64,000 nt of DNA from Gelidibacter gilvus (GCF_004115975.1 NZ_SDDZ01000001.1:868001-932000); one strand, 5' to 3'; positions 51,255 to 61,045 are shown, numbered from the stretch's first letter. The notes: generated by a model not told the origin, from the letters alone. Program-made: numbers and translations.

Positions 51255-51449
51255 CTACATGTTTTCTTGATCTCTTAAATTTTGAATATAAGCTGCCTTT
51301 TGCATTTGTCTTCTCTTCCTGACAGACGGTTTAGTGAAATATTGATTTTCTCTTAAAGTCTGCATAACTTTCACATTTCTGTGTTTACGCTTATAACGCT
51401 TAATGGCGCGTTCTATATTTTCACCTTCTTTAATTTCAATTCTTAACAT
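51255..51449 (-). CDS. rpsU: 30S ribosomal protein S21
   Basis: The 64-residue basic protein has the S21 pattern: ENIERAIKRYKRK, VMQTLRENQYFTKPSVRKR. S21 sits near the 3' end of 16S rRNA and affects initiation; in Bacteroidetes it is part of the group that hides the anti-Shine-Dalgarno, which agrees with the scarcity of Shine-Dalgarno sites here. It lies 33 bases after rpoD, so the two are probably one operon, as in other phyla. Confidence 0.96.
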   Translation of the reverse strand: MLRIEIKEGENIERAIKRYKRKHRNVKVMQTLRENQYFTKPSVRKRRQMQKAAYIQNLRDQENM

Positions 51450-51482
51450 AAATAGTTTTTATAGTATATGGAATATTTAGGA

Positions 51483-52346
51483 CTATCCTAAATACGTTTT
51501 TAAAATTCTACTCTTTGACGTGTGCTTTAATCGCTTAATGCCTTTTTCTCTAATTTGACGAACACGTTCTCTGGTTAAATCAAAGGTCTTGCCAATTTCA
51601 TCTAAAGTCATCGGTGGCTGATTGCTCAATCCGAAATTCAATCGGATCACATCACTTTCTCTTTGTGATAGTGTGTTGAGCGCTCTGTCAATTTCCAAAC
51701 TTAAAGATTCAGTCATTAAAAGACGATCCGGTCTTGGAGAATCACTAGAAGAAACAACATCATATAAACTTGATGTTTCTCCTTCTCTTAAAGGCGCGTC
51801 CATGGATACATGGCGTCCTGAAATTCTCATGGACTGTTTCACATCTTTAATGGTCAAATCCAATTCCTTGGCAATTTCTTCAGCACTTGGAGGGCGTTGG
51901 TGCGCTTGCTCCAAAAACGAATAGGCCTTATTGATCTTATTGATCGAACCAATTTTGTTCAAAGGTAATCTAACTATTCGAGATTGTTCTGCTAAAGCTT
52001 GAAGAATTGCTTGTCGAATCCACCAAACTGCGTAAGAAATAAATTTAAAACCTCTGGTTTCGTCAAAACGTTTAGCAGCTTTTACCAAACCAGCATTACC
52101 TTCATTGATTAAATCGGGTAAGGTCAACCCTTGATTTTGATATTGTTTAGCGACAGATACAACAAAACGAAGGTTAGCAGTGGTAAGCTTATCCAAAGCT
52201 TCCTGATCTCCTTCTCTAATACGTTGCGCCAATTCCACCTCTTCATCTGCTGTAATCAATGGCAGTTTACTAATATCCTGAAGATATTTATCAAGGGATT
52301 TGGATTCTCTGTTTGTAACCTGCTTTGTAATTTTTAATTGCCTCAT
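51483..52346 (-). CDS. rpoD: RNA polymerase primary sigma factor RpoD
   Basis: A 287-residue sigma70 of the short Bacteroidetes primary type, without region 1.1 and without a non-conserved insertion. Region 1.2 is at about 17-50, region 2 includes [20 protein letters not shown] and [10 protein letters not shown], region 3 [15 protein letters not shown], and region 4 ends with [19 protein letters not shown]. It recognises the TTG/TAnnTTTG promoters seen throughout this window. It precedes rpsU. Confidence 0.96.
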   Translation of the reverse strand: MRQLKITKQVTNRESKSLDKYLQDISKLPLITADEEVELAQRIREGDQEALDKLTTANLRFVVSVAKQYQNQGLTLPDLINEGNAGLVKAAKRFDETRGFKFISYAVWWIRQAILQALAEQSRIVRLPLNKIGSINKINKAYSFLEQAHQRPPSAEEIAKELDLTIKDVKQSMRISGRHVSMDAPLREGETSSLYDVVSSSDSPRPDRLLMTESLSLEIDRALNTLSQRESDVIRLNFGLSNQPPMTLDEIGKTFDLTRERVRQIREKGIKRLKHTSKSRILKTYLG

Positions 52347-52525
52347 GTAGTCTCTTTTGTTTTAATGAACGTTAACCCTACATTATAACTATTTAAACGA
52401 CAAAAGCAAACAAACTCACAATACTTTAACATAATTCGATAATTTTTTTTAAATTGCAGGTTGTTTTGACCTCAAATCATGGAAATTCGTCAATTTTCTG
52501 AATAAATCGATAAACTTCCATTCTT

Positions 52526-55183
52526 TTAATTCACGCTATCTTTTTTCTTCTTTTGAGTGTTAAAAATATCTTTGATGGTCTTTTTTATAGCGTCACTACC
52601 AGTCTTAGTGCTATCCTTTTTTATTGGAGCGGTTTGGGTAGTGGTAGAATCCTTTGTGGTAGGTTCTGTTTCTGGGATCTGATTTGTGTTACCGCTCATA
52701 ATGCCTCCCAAAAGATCCTTTATCTTATCTGTGCCTTTCCCAATTAATTTTTGTTTTTCAATCTCAATCAATTGTTTGGTCAAGTTGGTTATCCCACTCG
52801 TTAAGTCTGTCGAAATTTTTGGATTGGTAAATGACCCAGAAATGTTGGCGATTACCGGAATAGTGATTTTGTTGACTTCATTATCATTGATCTTTCCGAT
52901 AAGACGGTTGATGTCACTTCCCAAATATTTGGCCGGCACATTAAAAACAGCATCATACGCCATGGTTTGATCAAAACCATGAGCTCCAGAAACCGTAATG
53001 CCAATATCTTGATATCTTAAATCAAAAGGTTTGATATTTACTTTACCGTCGGCAAATTCTAAATTTACCATTAAATTATTTAGATCCAGTTTGCCGAAAT
53101 CTATAAAACTTAAGGCGCCTTCCAATTTCGATAATAATGGGCTCGCATTCTCATCGATGTCCGTAGTTAGCAATTGTGAATTTGCGGTACCGGAAATGGT
53201 ATTTAAGTTTGGAGAAAATTCCTTGTCCAGAGTTCCTGATATTTTAATACTACTGTTCAGCTTTCCTTGAAGTACTTTCGCTATTGGCGCTAAGCTTTGT
53301 AATAATTCTAAATCATTGAAAGATTTTGCGATGTTAAAATTACTGGCATCCAGATTCAAATTAAAAGATGGCGTATCGGCTTTAGTACTGACATTTCCAG
53401 AAAGAGATAGAATACCGTCAAAAATACTTGAGCTCAAACTATTGATAGTGGCTTGTTGGTCTTTTATGGTCAAAACGCCTTTTACGTTTTTCAAATTTAG
53501 GTTGTCATAAATGACGGTGTTGGCATTTGCAGTAACTGTACATTCCAAGAACTTAGGAATTTTTAAACCTTCGGTTCTCGTTGCCGCTTTTTTAGAAGTC
53601 GCTGCTGTAGTGGTCTCGGTTTCTTCACTCATAAAATCGTTCAGTGCCAAAGTGTTTGAGCTCAGGTTGAAATTTCCTTTTAAGTTCACTTTCTTGCTCA
53701 GCATAAACCCGATTAAATTGTTGATGGTTCCTGTTGCCGAAAAATCACTTCGTCCCGTCTTCGCATTAAAACTATTTAAAGTTACCGTAGAGGGGTTGAA
53801 GGTCATCTCTGCTTTTGAAATATGCAGCGGTTCGTTCATGGCATCTGAAGTAAACACCAGGTCGCTGATCGTCGCATTTCCAGACGCCTTAATTCTATCG
53901 TAAGCACTGGTTTCAATGGCGTTCATATCAAAAGCCGTATTCAATTTGGCTTTTAGAATCCCGCTCAACTCATTTTCAAGTTCTATCGGGTAGGCTTTGG
54001 TAAGGTTTGCCAGGTTCAAGGTGCCATCCACATCGGCGGTGACTTGCATATTACCAGTTAGGTTTTTAATCAAAGCTGACGATCTGAACACATCACTATC
54101 AATTTTGAAGTTCAAGGTATTGATGGCTACATATGTGTCATCGGCGTTTCCAGTATCGTTTTTGATTTCTGTATCAATCACGATGTTTTCAACGCGCTTA
54201 GGCAAATCAGGATATTTAAATGATGCATTGTCAGATTTGATGCTGATATCCAATGTTGGAATGGTAGTTTCTGTTACCTTTCCTTTTATGATGCCATGGA
54301 TCTTGAAATTTCCGGTCGTTTCAACATTATCCAAGTTTTTGGAATAGGCTTCTGGGATTACCGCTAAAAAATCTTTAAACGATGATCCGGTATTTGTGAA
54401 AGATAGATCAATATTTTGACCTTCCTCTATAAGCTGAACAAATCCATTAAATTCAATTGGCAATTGATTGATCAATGCTTTGTTTTCTTTGAAGGTGTAT
54501 TTTTGAGCGTTTAGATCCATGTCTATCAACGCATCCAGCTTGATATGGTTATTGTTCAAATAATTGGTGCTATCCATGGTCAAACTCACCTTGGCTTCCG
54601 ACTTTGTGTCAAGTTCAGAGACATCACCTGAGAAGGTGCCTTTGCCTGTATGGTTCAATTCCGTCACATAAAATTGCATGTCTCCAGGGATGTCAATATA
54701 CGTAAGCGCACTGTTTTTGATGCTGTAGTCCTTGATGTCAAAAGAAAAATTAGATGCCGTTGTGTCTTGAGGGTTCTCGCTTTCTTTTACAATATCGTAA
54801 TTGACGTTTCCAAACGCATCGGTTTTTAAGGTCAATAGTGCTTCATTGACATTGATGGAGTTGACAATAATAGCTTCATCAGCAGATTTAAATAGCTCTT
54901 TTACCGACATGGTGAAATTTATGTTTTTTGCGGTCACGAAGGTTTCATCCTTAAAAGGTTCGAAATTGGTGATGACCAAATCGCTGACCTCCACATGAGC
55001 CTGTGGAAAACTTCGGAATAAACTTAAGTTCACATCACTAAACTCAACATTGGCGTTGAGGTTTTGATTGATAAAGTTTTTGACCATGCCCTTGATCTGC
55101 GATTGGAAAACAAAAGGTAACGCAATCAATAGGACAATGATTATTAATAAGGTAATACCGGTGATTTTTAGAAATTTCTTCAT
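52526..55183 (-). CDS. AsmA-like family protein
   Basis: An 885-residue protein anchored by one N-terminal helix (about 4-24, ITGITLLIIIVLLIALPFVF). The long body of repeating beta-strands matches AsmA/TamB-type proteins, now thought to form bridges that move phospholipids between inner and outer membranes. The C-terminal ~70 residues are Thr/Lys-rich and low complexity. I use the ATG at 55183, which begins the membrane helix. It stands alone and divergent from folK. Confidence 0.9.
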   Translation of the reverse strand: MKKFLKITGITLLIIIVLLIALPFVFQSQIKGMVKNFINQNLNANVEFSDVNLSLFRSFPQAHVEVSDLVITNFEPFKDETFVTAKNINFTMSVKELFKSADEAIIVNSINVNEALLTLKTDAFGNVNYDIVKESENPQDTTASNFSFDIKDYSIKNSALTYIDIPGDMQFYVTELNHTGKGTFSGDVSELDTKSEAKVSLTMDSTNYLNNNHIKLDALIDMDLNAQKYTFKENKALINQLPIEFNGFVQLIEEGQNIDLSFTNTGSSFKDFLAVIPEAYSKNLDNVETTGNFKIHGIIKGKVTETTIPTLDISIKSDNASFKYPDLPKRVENIVIDTEIKNDTGNADDTYVAINTLNFKIDSDVFRSSALIKNLTGNMQVTADVDGTLNLANLTKAYPIELENELSGILKAKLNTAFDMNAIETSAYDRIKASGNATISDLVFTSDAMNEPLHISKAEMTFNPSTVTLNSFNAKTGRSDFSATGTINNLIGFMLSKKVNLKGNFNLSSNTLALNDFMSEETETTTAATSKKAATRTEGLKIPKFLECTVTANANTVIYDNLNLKNVKGVLTIKDQQATINSLSSSIFDGILSLSGNVSTKADTPSFNLNLDASNFNIAKSFNDLELLQSLAPIAKVLQGKLNSSIKISGTLDKEFSPNLNTISGTANSQLLTTDIDENASPLLSKLEGALSFIDFGKLDLNNLMVNLEFADGKVNIKPFDLRYQDIGITVSGAHGFDQTMAYDAVFNVPAKYLGSDINRLIGKINDNEVNKITIPVIANISGSFTNPKISTDLTSGITNLTKQLIEIEKQKLIGKGTDKIKDLLGGIMSGNTNQIPETEPTTKDSTTTQTAPIKKDSTKTGSDAIKKTIKDIFNTQKKKKDSVN

Positions 55184-55472
55184 TGAAAAATTTAGTTTTT
55201 CCTCCCACAAAGTGAAAGGCAATAGTTTAGTAAGTATATATACGCAAAGTTTATTGCAAAGGTCGGGCAAATGTTAAAGTTTAATAAAACTTTAGCAAAT
55301 TTTTAAGAGGTCAATTTTTTATATTTTTTGGGCGAGATCGTTTTTCATAAATAGGGGAATACTTACATGTAAAGATACTTTAACGAGAATGACCATCAGT
55401 ACTTTTAAATTAATTTTTTTCACCTAAAATAGCACACAAAATGATTTTGTTTTCTTTATTTTGGCATCAGAT

Positions 55473-56624
55473 ATGAATCAACCGCATAAAGTTTACATCG
55501 CACTTGGCAGCAATAAAGGCGACAGATTAAAGCATCTGCAAGATGCTATTGACCTTGTTTTTAAGCGCGTCGGAAAAATCAATATTATTTCAAGAGTCTA
55601 CAATACGCCAGCTTTGGGTTTTGAAGAAGGTGCATCAGCTGAGTATTTTTATAATGCCTGTGTTTTTGTTGACACGCATTATTCTGCCGAAGAAGTGATG
55701 ATCAAACTTTTAGACATTGAAACGGAGCTCGGTCGCACACGGCAATTGAGTGGCGTTTATGAATCCAGAACGATTGATTTGGACGTGATTTTTTTTGATG
55801 ACGATATTATCAATTCGGAACTAATTACGACACCGCATCCTCAAATGCACAAACGTAAATTTGTGTTGCAGCCTTTATATGATATCGCCCCAAAAATGAT
55901 GCATCCCAAACTTGGAACATCGGTTTTGCAGCTTTTAGAAACCTGTGAAGATCAAAGTGCAATTGAACCCATTAATATATGGCTAAAGAACCCAATGAAG
56001 GTATATGGCTTTGGAGACTTTAATTATATTGCTATTGAAGGGAATATTGGTGCAGGAAAAACAAGTTTGGCATATCAGATTTCCAACGATTTTAATGGAA
56101 AGTTGATCTTGGAGCGTTTTGCTGACAATCCGTTTTTACCGAAATTTTACGAGGAACCGCAACGCTATGCCTTTACTTTGGAAATGTCATTTCTGGCCGA
56201 TCGCTATCAGCAGATTAGTGATGATTTGTCGCAGTTGGATTTGTTCAAGGATTTTATGGTGAGTGATTATGATATTTATAAATCGTTGATTTTTTCAAAG
56301 ATAACCTTGCCCGAGGATGAATTTCGACTCTACAGAAAGCTCTTTTATTTAATGTATAAAGACATCGCCAAACCTGATTTGTATGTCTATTTGTACCAGA
56401 ACACGACGCGGCTGCAAGAGAACATCAAAAAGCGTGGTCGCGATTATGAGCAGAACATTCAAAATGACTATCTCGAAAAGATCAATACAGGTTATCTTGA
56501 ATTTTTAAAAAATCAGACGGAACTCAACGTTAAGATCATTGATATTTCAGATCGTGATTTTGTGGAGAATCGAGCCGATTATTTATGGATTTTGGATGAG
56601 ATTTGTAGAAAAACAGAAGCTTGA
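55473..56624 (+). CDS. folK: Fusion of FolK (HPPK) and a deoxynucleoside kinase
   Basis: A 383-residue bifunctional protein. Residues ~5-160 are 2-amino-4-hydroxy-6-hydroxymethyldihydropteridine pyrophosphokinase (YIALGSNKGDR, SRTIDLDVIFFDDD, PHPQMHKRKFVLQPL) for folate synthesis. Residues ~185-383 are a deoxyadenosine/deoxyguanosine-type kinase (P-loop EGNIGAGKTSL, ERFADNPFLPKFYEEP, LEMSFLADRYQQI). This fusion is known in flavobacteria. I use the ATG at 55473. The stop codon lies inside a 7-bp-period tract. Confidence 0.95.
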   Translation: MNQPHKVYIALGSNKGDRLKHLQDAIDLVFKRVGKINIISRVYNTPALGFEEGASAEYFYNACVFVDTHYSAEEVMIKLLDIETELGRTRQLSGVYESRTIDLDVIFFDDDIINSELITTPHPQMHKRKFVLQPLYDIAPKMMHPKLGTSVLQLLETCEDQSAIEPINIWLKNPMKVYGFGDFNYIAIEGNIGAGKTSLAYQISNDFNGKLILERFADNPFLPKFYEEPQRYAFTLEMSFLADRYQQISDDLSQLDLFKDFMVSDYDIYKSLIFSKITLPEDEFRLYRKLFYLMYKDIAKPDLYVYLYQNTTRLQENIKKRGRDYEQNIQNDYLEKINTGYLEFLKNQTELNVKIIDISDRDFVENRADYLWILDEICRKTEA

Positions 56625-56657
56625 AGTGGGAACCTTGTAGCACGAAGTAAAGAGAAG
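56616..56657 (+). repeat. 7-bp-period tract overlapping the folK stop codon
   Basis: GAAGCTT, GAAGTGG, GAACCTT, GTAGCAC, GAAGTAA, AGAGAAG follow without gap; the TGA stop (56622-56624) is formed by the junction of units one and two. Confidence 0.75.
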
Positions 56658-56677
56658 TCCTAAAATAATTATATAAT

Positions 56678-57019
56678 TTATTTAAAGTGATAATTCTTTT
56701 TCAAGTTGTTCCTCTTCTGAATTAATTTTTTCAATTGCTTTTTGTCTTGCCAACTCCATATATAATGTCCTATGAAGCAACAAACCGTATAGCCAAATGC
56801 GGTCATCAGGACTAAATCAAGATAGTTATAGTCGTTTATTTGGAGCGCCGATTTACTTTTAAAACCAGCAGCCGAAGTTTGATGCGTTGGTGCCCAAAAG
56901 GAAATAAAAATCCCGAAACCAATGATTTTCCAGATATTTCTAACGAAAAATCCGGTTTGGGTTCTTATGTTTTCAATTTTATATTCAGTTGCAAGAAGCG
57001 CTTTTCTTTTGTAGTCCAT
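56678..57019 (-). CDS. Hypothetical small membrane protein
   Basis: A 113-residue protein with two predicted membrane helices (about 29-45 and 68-90, LVLMTAFGYTVCCFIGHYIW) and a basic tail (KKQLKKLIQKRNNLKK). I recognise no family. It lies between the convergent folK fusion and the methyltransferase on the same strand, 29 bases after the latter, so it may be in one transcript with it. Confidence 0.6.
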   Translation of the reverse strand: MDYKRKALLATEYKIENIRTQTGFFVRNIWKIIGFGIFISFWAPTHQTSAAGFKSKSALQINDYNYLDLVLMTAFGYTVCCFIGHYIWSWQDKKQLKKLIQKRNNLKKNYHFK

Positions 57020-57048
57020 ATCAAAAATGATAGGCTGTTAAATTCACC

Positions 57049-57585
57049 TTATTTTAATGTTCTCATTTTGCAAAACACATCCCACACCACCAGACCGCAA
57101 CTCACTGAGATATTCAACGAATGTTTCGTCCCAAATTGCGGAATCTCCAAAATCAAATCACTGGCACTGACCACATTTTGCGCCACGCCTTTCACTTCAT
57201 TGCCAAATACCAGCGCATAAGTCGTATTTGGTTGAGGCGTAAAGTCGTTTAGCATCACCGATTGTTCAGCTTGTTCAATGGAAGCGATAATAACATGATC
57301 CGATTTAAGTTTTTGGATGACATCGAGGGTGTTTTCAACATATTCCCAGGCCACAGTTTCAGTACTTCCCAAAGCTGTTTTGTGAATGTCTTTGTGCGGT
57401 GGTGTTGCCGTAATGCCACACAAGTATATTTTTTCAACCAAAAAAGCGTCTGAAGTTCTAAATACGGAGCCTATATTGTTTAAGCTTCTAATATTGTCCA
57501 GAACAATAATAATCGGTGTTTTTTCTGTGCTCTTAAATTCGTCAACACTCAATCGGTCGAGTTCGCTATTTTTCAGTTTTCTCAT
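57049..57585 (-). CDS. TrmH/SpoU family RNA 2'-O-methyltransferase
   Basis: A 178-residue SPOUT-fold methyltransferase. The three motifs are present: NIGSVFRTSDAF (motif 1), LVFGNEVKGVAQ (motif 2) and HSLNISVSCGLVVWD (motif 3). Members methylate 2'-hydroxyls in tRNA or rRNA; the target is not clear from sequence. The protein has no extra RNA-binding domain, so it is of the short TrmL/TrmH-like type. Confidence 0.93.
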   Translation of the reverse strand: MRKLKNSELDRLSVDEFKSTEKTPIIIVLDNIRSLNNIGSVFRTSDAFLVEKIYLCGITATPPHKDIHKTALGSTETVAWEYVENTLDVIQKLKSDHVIIASIEQAEQSVMLNDFTPQPNTTYALVFGNEVKGVAQNVVSASDLILEIPQFGTKHSLNISVSCGLVVWDVFCKMRTLK

Positions 57586-57599
57586 TGAATATTTTTATT

Positions 57600-57700
57600 C
57601 ATTCCCGCGAAGGCGGGAATCTCTTTGCCTATTTCCAATTCCCGCGAAGGCGGGAATCTTAAAGTTTTATAAGCCTCTCAGGATTTCAAAATCTGAGAGG
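57600..57700. repeat. Inverted-repeat cluster: two REP-like elements and a 27-base near-palindrome
   Basis: ATTCCCGCGAAGGCGGGAAT occurs twice, at 57601-57620 and 57638-57657. A near-perfect palindrome from 57674 to 57700 (CCTCTCAG ... CTGAGAGG) follows. The REP-like element is the same type as the element in the 207-bp array at 10056-10898. Confidence 0.88.
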
Positions 57701-57962
57701 TTTCAATAACAAGTCAATTCAGCTGAAGGTGCAAATCTTTCAAATTTCGCCAAAATCCTGAAAATTCATTTAAATCTTCAAAAACACTCCGCGAAAACTC
57801 GGCGTATCTCTGTGGAATAACCATTCTAGAATTCATGACATTCTCTGCCGTCCATTAATTGTAAATAACTTCTGAGCACTCCGTTTTCCAAACCCTCAAA
57901 TAATAAGTACCTTAGCAGTCCTGATATTCAGGTCAAAAATACCATTTAAAAACACAACTCCA
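57701..57962. other. Intergenic region before mutS
   Basis: No gene seen. A degenerate direct repeat with period 10-11 (CTCCGCGAAAA 57787, CTCGGCGTAT 57798, CTCTGTGGAAT 57808) is the only structure. A weak promoter-like TACCTTAG lies at 57908. Confidence 0.45.
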
Positions 57963-60596
57963 TTGGCAAAAAAAGTAAAAAAGGAAACACCGTTAATGAA
58001 ACAATACAATGCTATAAAAGCAAAGTATCCTGATGCCTTATTGCTTTTTAGGGTGGGCGACTTTTATGAAACCTTTGGACAAGATGCGGTGAAAGCTTCT
58101 AAAATTTTGGACATTATTTTGACCAAACGAGGTGCTGGAAGCGACAGTGAAACGGAACTTGCAGGATTTCCGCACCACTCTATAAATACTTATTTACCAA
58201 AATTGGTCAAAGCCGGTTGCCGTGTTGCCATTTGCGACCAATTGGAGGACCCTAAGCAAGCAATAGGTATTGTAAAACGTGGGGTTACGGAATTGGTAAC
58301 GCCTGGAGTGGCTTTGAATGATGATATTTTACATTCAAAATCCAATAACTTCTTGGCCGCCGTCTGTTTTGGTGCTTCGACAAGCTCAGCAACCAATAAA
58401 CTTATTGGCGTTTCTTTTTTAGACGTGTCTACGGGCGAATTTCTGATATCCCAAGGGAATGCTGAATATGTAGATAAATTACTTCAAAATTTCAGGCCGA
58501 GTGAAGTTCTAATTTCAAAGCCAAAGCGCAATGCGTTTAAAGATACTTTTGGCACTGATTTCCATACATTTTACATGGAAGATTGGGTGTTTCAAGATGA
58601 TTATGCCACGGAGACCTTGCTCAAGCATTTTCAAACAAAATCCTTGAAAGGTTTTGGAATTGAAGAGTTATATGAAGGCATTGTGGCTTCAGGAGCCGTA
58701 TTGCACTATTTGAGTGAAACCCAACATCATAGGTTACAGCATATTACCACCATTCAGCGTATTACCAAAAATGATCACGTCTGGATGGATCGGTTCACTA
58801 TTAGAAATCTGGAGTTGTATCAATCTTACAATCAAAACGCAGTGACCTTGATTGATGTGATTGATCGGACCATTTCACCCATGGGTGGACGTTTGTTAAA
58901 ACGATGGTTGGCATTGCCGCTCATTGATCTGGATAAAATTAATCAGCGTCATGAAGTAGTACAGTTTTTCTTGGACGATGCCGTCATTCTGAAGAAAATT
59001 CAGAATCAGATCAAATATATCAATGATATTGAGCGGTTGATTTCAAAGGTTGCGACCGTTAAAATTTCTCCTAGAGAAGTCGTACAATTAAAAAATGCCT
59101 TAGAAGCCATTGTGCCCATAAAAGCACTCACGCAAAAAACCGATAATAAAGCCTTGCAACATATTGGTGATAGTTTGGAGCTATGTGAAGAGTTGCGCCA
59201 ACGCATCAAAGCCACATTGAATGAAGAGGCACCCGTAAACATATTAAAGGGGGATACCATTTCTTCTAATTTTTCTTCAGAATTGAAAGAACTGAGATCT
59301 TTATCCACTTCTGGGAAAGACTATTTGGATGCGATGTTGCAGCGTGAAAGCGAAATCACTGGCATCACGTCACTTAAAATCGCCTCCAATAACGTATATG
59401 GTTATTATATAGAAGTGCGCCACAGTCATCGGGATAAAGTGCCTGAACATTGGATCAGAAAACAAACCTTGGTTAATGCTGAGCGTTATATCACGGAAGA
59501 GTTAAAAGAATACGAAACAAAAATCCTTGGTGCGGAGGAGCGTATTTTAGCGATTGAGCAACAACTATTTTCTGAATTGGTGTTATGGATCGGTCAATTT
59601 ATTAAACCGGTCCAAAAAAACTCAGCCTTAATCGCCCAATTGGATTGTTTATGTGGATTTGCCCAATTGGCTTTTGAAAATAGATACACACGTCCAGAAA
59701 TCAACGAGACTTTCGCTTTAGATATCAAAAACGGAAGGCATCCCGTTATTGAAAAGCAATTGCCGCTCGGGGAACCTTATATTGCCAATGATGTTTATTT
59801 AGACAGGGAAAAGCAACAAATCATCATGATAACCGGACCGAACATGTCTGGTAAGTCGGCTATTTTAAGACAAACCGCTTTAATCGTTTTATTGGCACAA
59901 ATGGGAAGTTTCGTTCCCGCCGAGCATGCCATTATAGGATTGACCGATAAAATATTTACTAGGGTAGGGGCGAGTGATAATATCTCGATGGGGGAATCTA
60001 CTTTTATGGTGGAGATGAATGAAACGGCTTCTATTCTGAATAATATCTCTGAGAGAAGTTTGGTCTTGTTGGATGAAATTGGTCGTGGTACAAGTACTTA
60101 TGACGGTATTTCGATTGCATGGGCCATAAGTGAGTATTTGCACGAGCACCCAAGTAAGCCCAAAACCTTATTTGCGACGCATTACCACGAGTTGAATGAG
60201 ATGACTGAAACCTTCGTGCGGATCAAAAATTTCAACGTGTCCGTTAAAGAATTAAAAAATAATGTACTATTCTTAAGAAAGTTGGTTGAAGGCGGCAGCC
60301 AACACAGTTTTGGAATCCATGTGGCTAAAATGGCAGGAATGCCACAGCAAGTCATTCATCGTGCGAATAAAATCTTGAAGCAATTAGAAAAATCGCATAG
60401 TAGTGAAGAGTTGACCAATAAGGTGCGTACTCTTGAAAACGACATGCAATTGAGCTTTTTTAATTTAGATGATCCTTTATTAGAGCAGATTAAAGAAGAA
60501 ATTGTCAATATCGATATTGACGTTCTGACCCCAGTTGAAGCTCTTATGAAACTGAATGAAATTAAGCGTATGTTGTTGAAAAAGAAACGCGCATAA
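57963..60596 (+). CDS. mutS: DNA mismatch repair protein MutS
   Basis: MutS recognises mismatches and small loops. The 877-residue protein has the mismatch-wedge motif FYE (Phe34, Glu36 in VGDFYETFG), a connector, lever and clamp, and the ATPase with P-loop GPNMSGKS (from residue 625) and the [12 protein letters not shown] Walker-B/signature. Start is TTG at 57963 because the conserved N-terminus [16 protein letters not shown] begins immediately; there is no nearby ATG. No mutL nearby. Confidence 0.96.
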   Translation: MAKKVKKETPLMKQYNAIKAKYPDALLLFRVGDFYETFGQDAVKASKILDIILTKRGAGSDSETELAGFPHHSINTYLPKLVKAGCRVAICDQLEDPKQAIGIVKRGVTELVTPGVALNDDILHSKSNNFLAAVCFGASTSSATNKLIGVSFLDVSTGEFLISQGNAEYVDKLLQNFRPSEVLISKPKRNAFKDTFGTDFHTFYMEDWVFQDDYATETLLKHFQTKSLKGFGIEELYEGIVASGAVLHYLSETQHHRLQHITTIQRITKNDHVWMDRFTIRNLELYQSYNQNAVTLIDVIDRTISPMGGRLLKRWLALPLIDLDKINQRHEVVQFFLDDAVILKKIQNQIKYINDIERLISKVATVKISPREVVQLKNALEAIVPIKALTQKTDNKALQHIGDSLELCEELRQRIKATLNEEAPVNILKGDTISSNFSSELKELRSLSTSGKDYLDAMLQRESEITGITSLKIASNNVYGYYIEVRHSHRDKVPEHWIRKQTLVNAERYITEELKEYETKILGAEERILAIEQQLFSELVLWIGQFIKPVQKNSALIAQLDCLCGFAQLAFENRYTRPEINETFALDIKNGRHPVIEKQLPLGEPYIANDVYLDREKQQIIMITGPNMSGKSAILRQTALIVLLAQMGSFVPAEHAIIGLTDKIFTRVGASDNISMGESTFMVEMNETASILNNISERSLVLLDEIGRGTSTYDGISIAWAISEYLHEHPSKPKTLFATHYHELNEMTETFVRIKNFNVSVKELKNNVLFLRKLVEGGSQHSFGIHVAKMAGMPQQVIHRANKILKQLEKSHSSEELTNKVRTLENDMQLSFFNLDDPLLEQIKEEIVNIDIDVLTPVEALMKLNEIKRMLLKKKRA

Positions 60597-60625
60597 AAAA
60601 AACGACTTTTTTTGTTCAAAAGGCT

Positions 60626-60654
60626 TTGCAATTCTAAGAAATGTATTAAATTTG
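60626..60654 (+). promoter_or_regulatory. Promoter of the tRNA-Gly/tRNA-Leu unit
   Basis: TTG at 60626-60628, an 18-base spacer and TAAATTTG at 60647-60654. Confidence 0.65.
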
Positions 60655-60707
60655 CCCTCGCAATCCGATAGGCGTCGGACGACGTTCTTTAATTTAATTG
60701 CACTAAC

Positions 60708-60780
60708 GCGAAAATAGCTCAGTTGGTAGAGCGCCACCTTGCCAAGGTGGAGGTCGCGGGTTCGAATCCCGTTTTTCGCT
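60708..60780 (+). tRNA. tRNA-Gly (anticodon GCC)
   Basis: A 73-base cloverleaf. Acceptor GCGAAAA pairs with TTTTCGC, D-loop AGTTGGTAGA, anticodon loop TTGCCAA, T-loop GTTCGAATC. Discriminator base is T as usual for tRNA-Gly; CCA is not encoded. Confidence 0.97.
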
Positions 60781-60856
60781 CAATACCAAAAAAGCAAGAG
60801 TATGGATTCCGCAGCTGCGGGACGTTGTTTTAAAGCAATGAATACTTTGTGCATTT

Positions 60857-60940
60857 GCTCAAGTGGTGGAATCGGTAGACACGCCGGACTTAAAATCCTG
60901 TGTCCATTAGGACGTGCGGGTTCAAGTCCCGCCTTGAGTA
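60857..60940 (+). tRNA. tRNA-Leu (anticodon TAA)
   Basis: An 84-base class II tRNA with a long variable arm (TGTCCATTAGGACG). Acceptor GCTCAAG pairs with CTTGAGT (first pair G-T), anticodon loop CTTAAAA, T-loop GTTCAAGTC, discriminator A. CCA is not encoded. The anticodon stem has one mismatch (C-T). Confidence 0.95.
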
Positions 60941-60945
60941 CTAAG

Positions 60946-60977
60946 CCTTGATAATCAATAGATTATCAGGGTTTTTT
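60946..60977 (+). terminator. Terminator of the tRNA unit
   Basis: CCTTGATAATC (60946-60956) / GATTATCAGGG (60961-60971), then six T. Confidence 0.85.
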
Positions 60978-60998
60978 GTTTTATATAGGAATCAAAAA

Positions 60999-61032
60999 AA
61001 AAGACCCACCAAATTGACGGGTCTTTTTTTTA
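60999..61032. terminator. Terminator of the small lipoprotein gene
   Basis: AAAAGACCC (60999-61007) / GGGTCTTTT (61019-61027), flanked by A- and T-runs; works for the minus-strand gene and could act on either strand. Confidence 0.85.
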
Positions 61033-61045
61033 ACCTAACTCCAAA

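Noticed and set aside
52553-55277. Series of plus-strand ORFs of 60-130 codons opposite the AsmA-like gene
   Set aside because: They are antisense shadows of a long coding frame; none has a promoter or recognised motif.
60739-60951. Plus-strand ORF of 70 codons
   Set aside because: It is read across tRNA-Gly and tRNA-Leu and is an artefact of open frames in the tRNA region.
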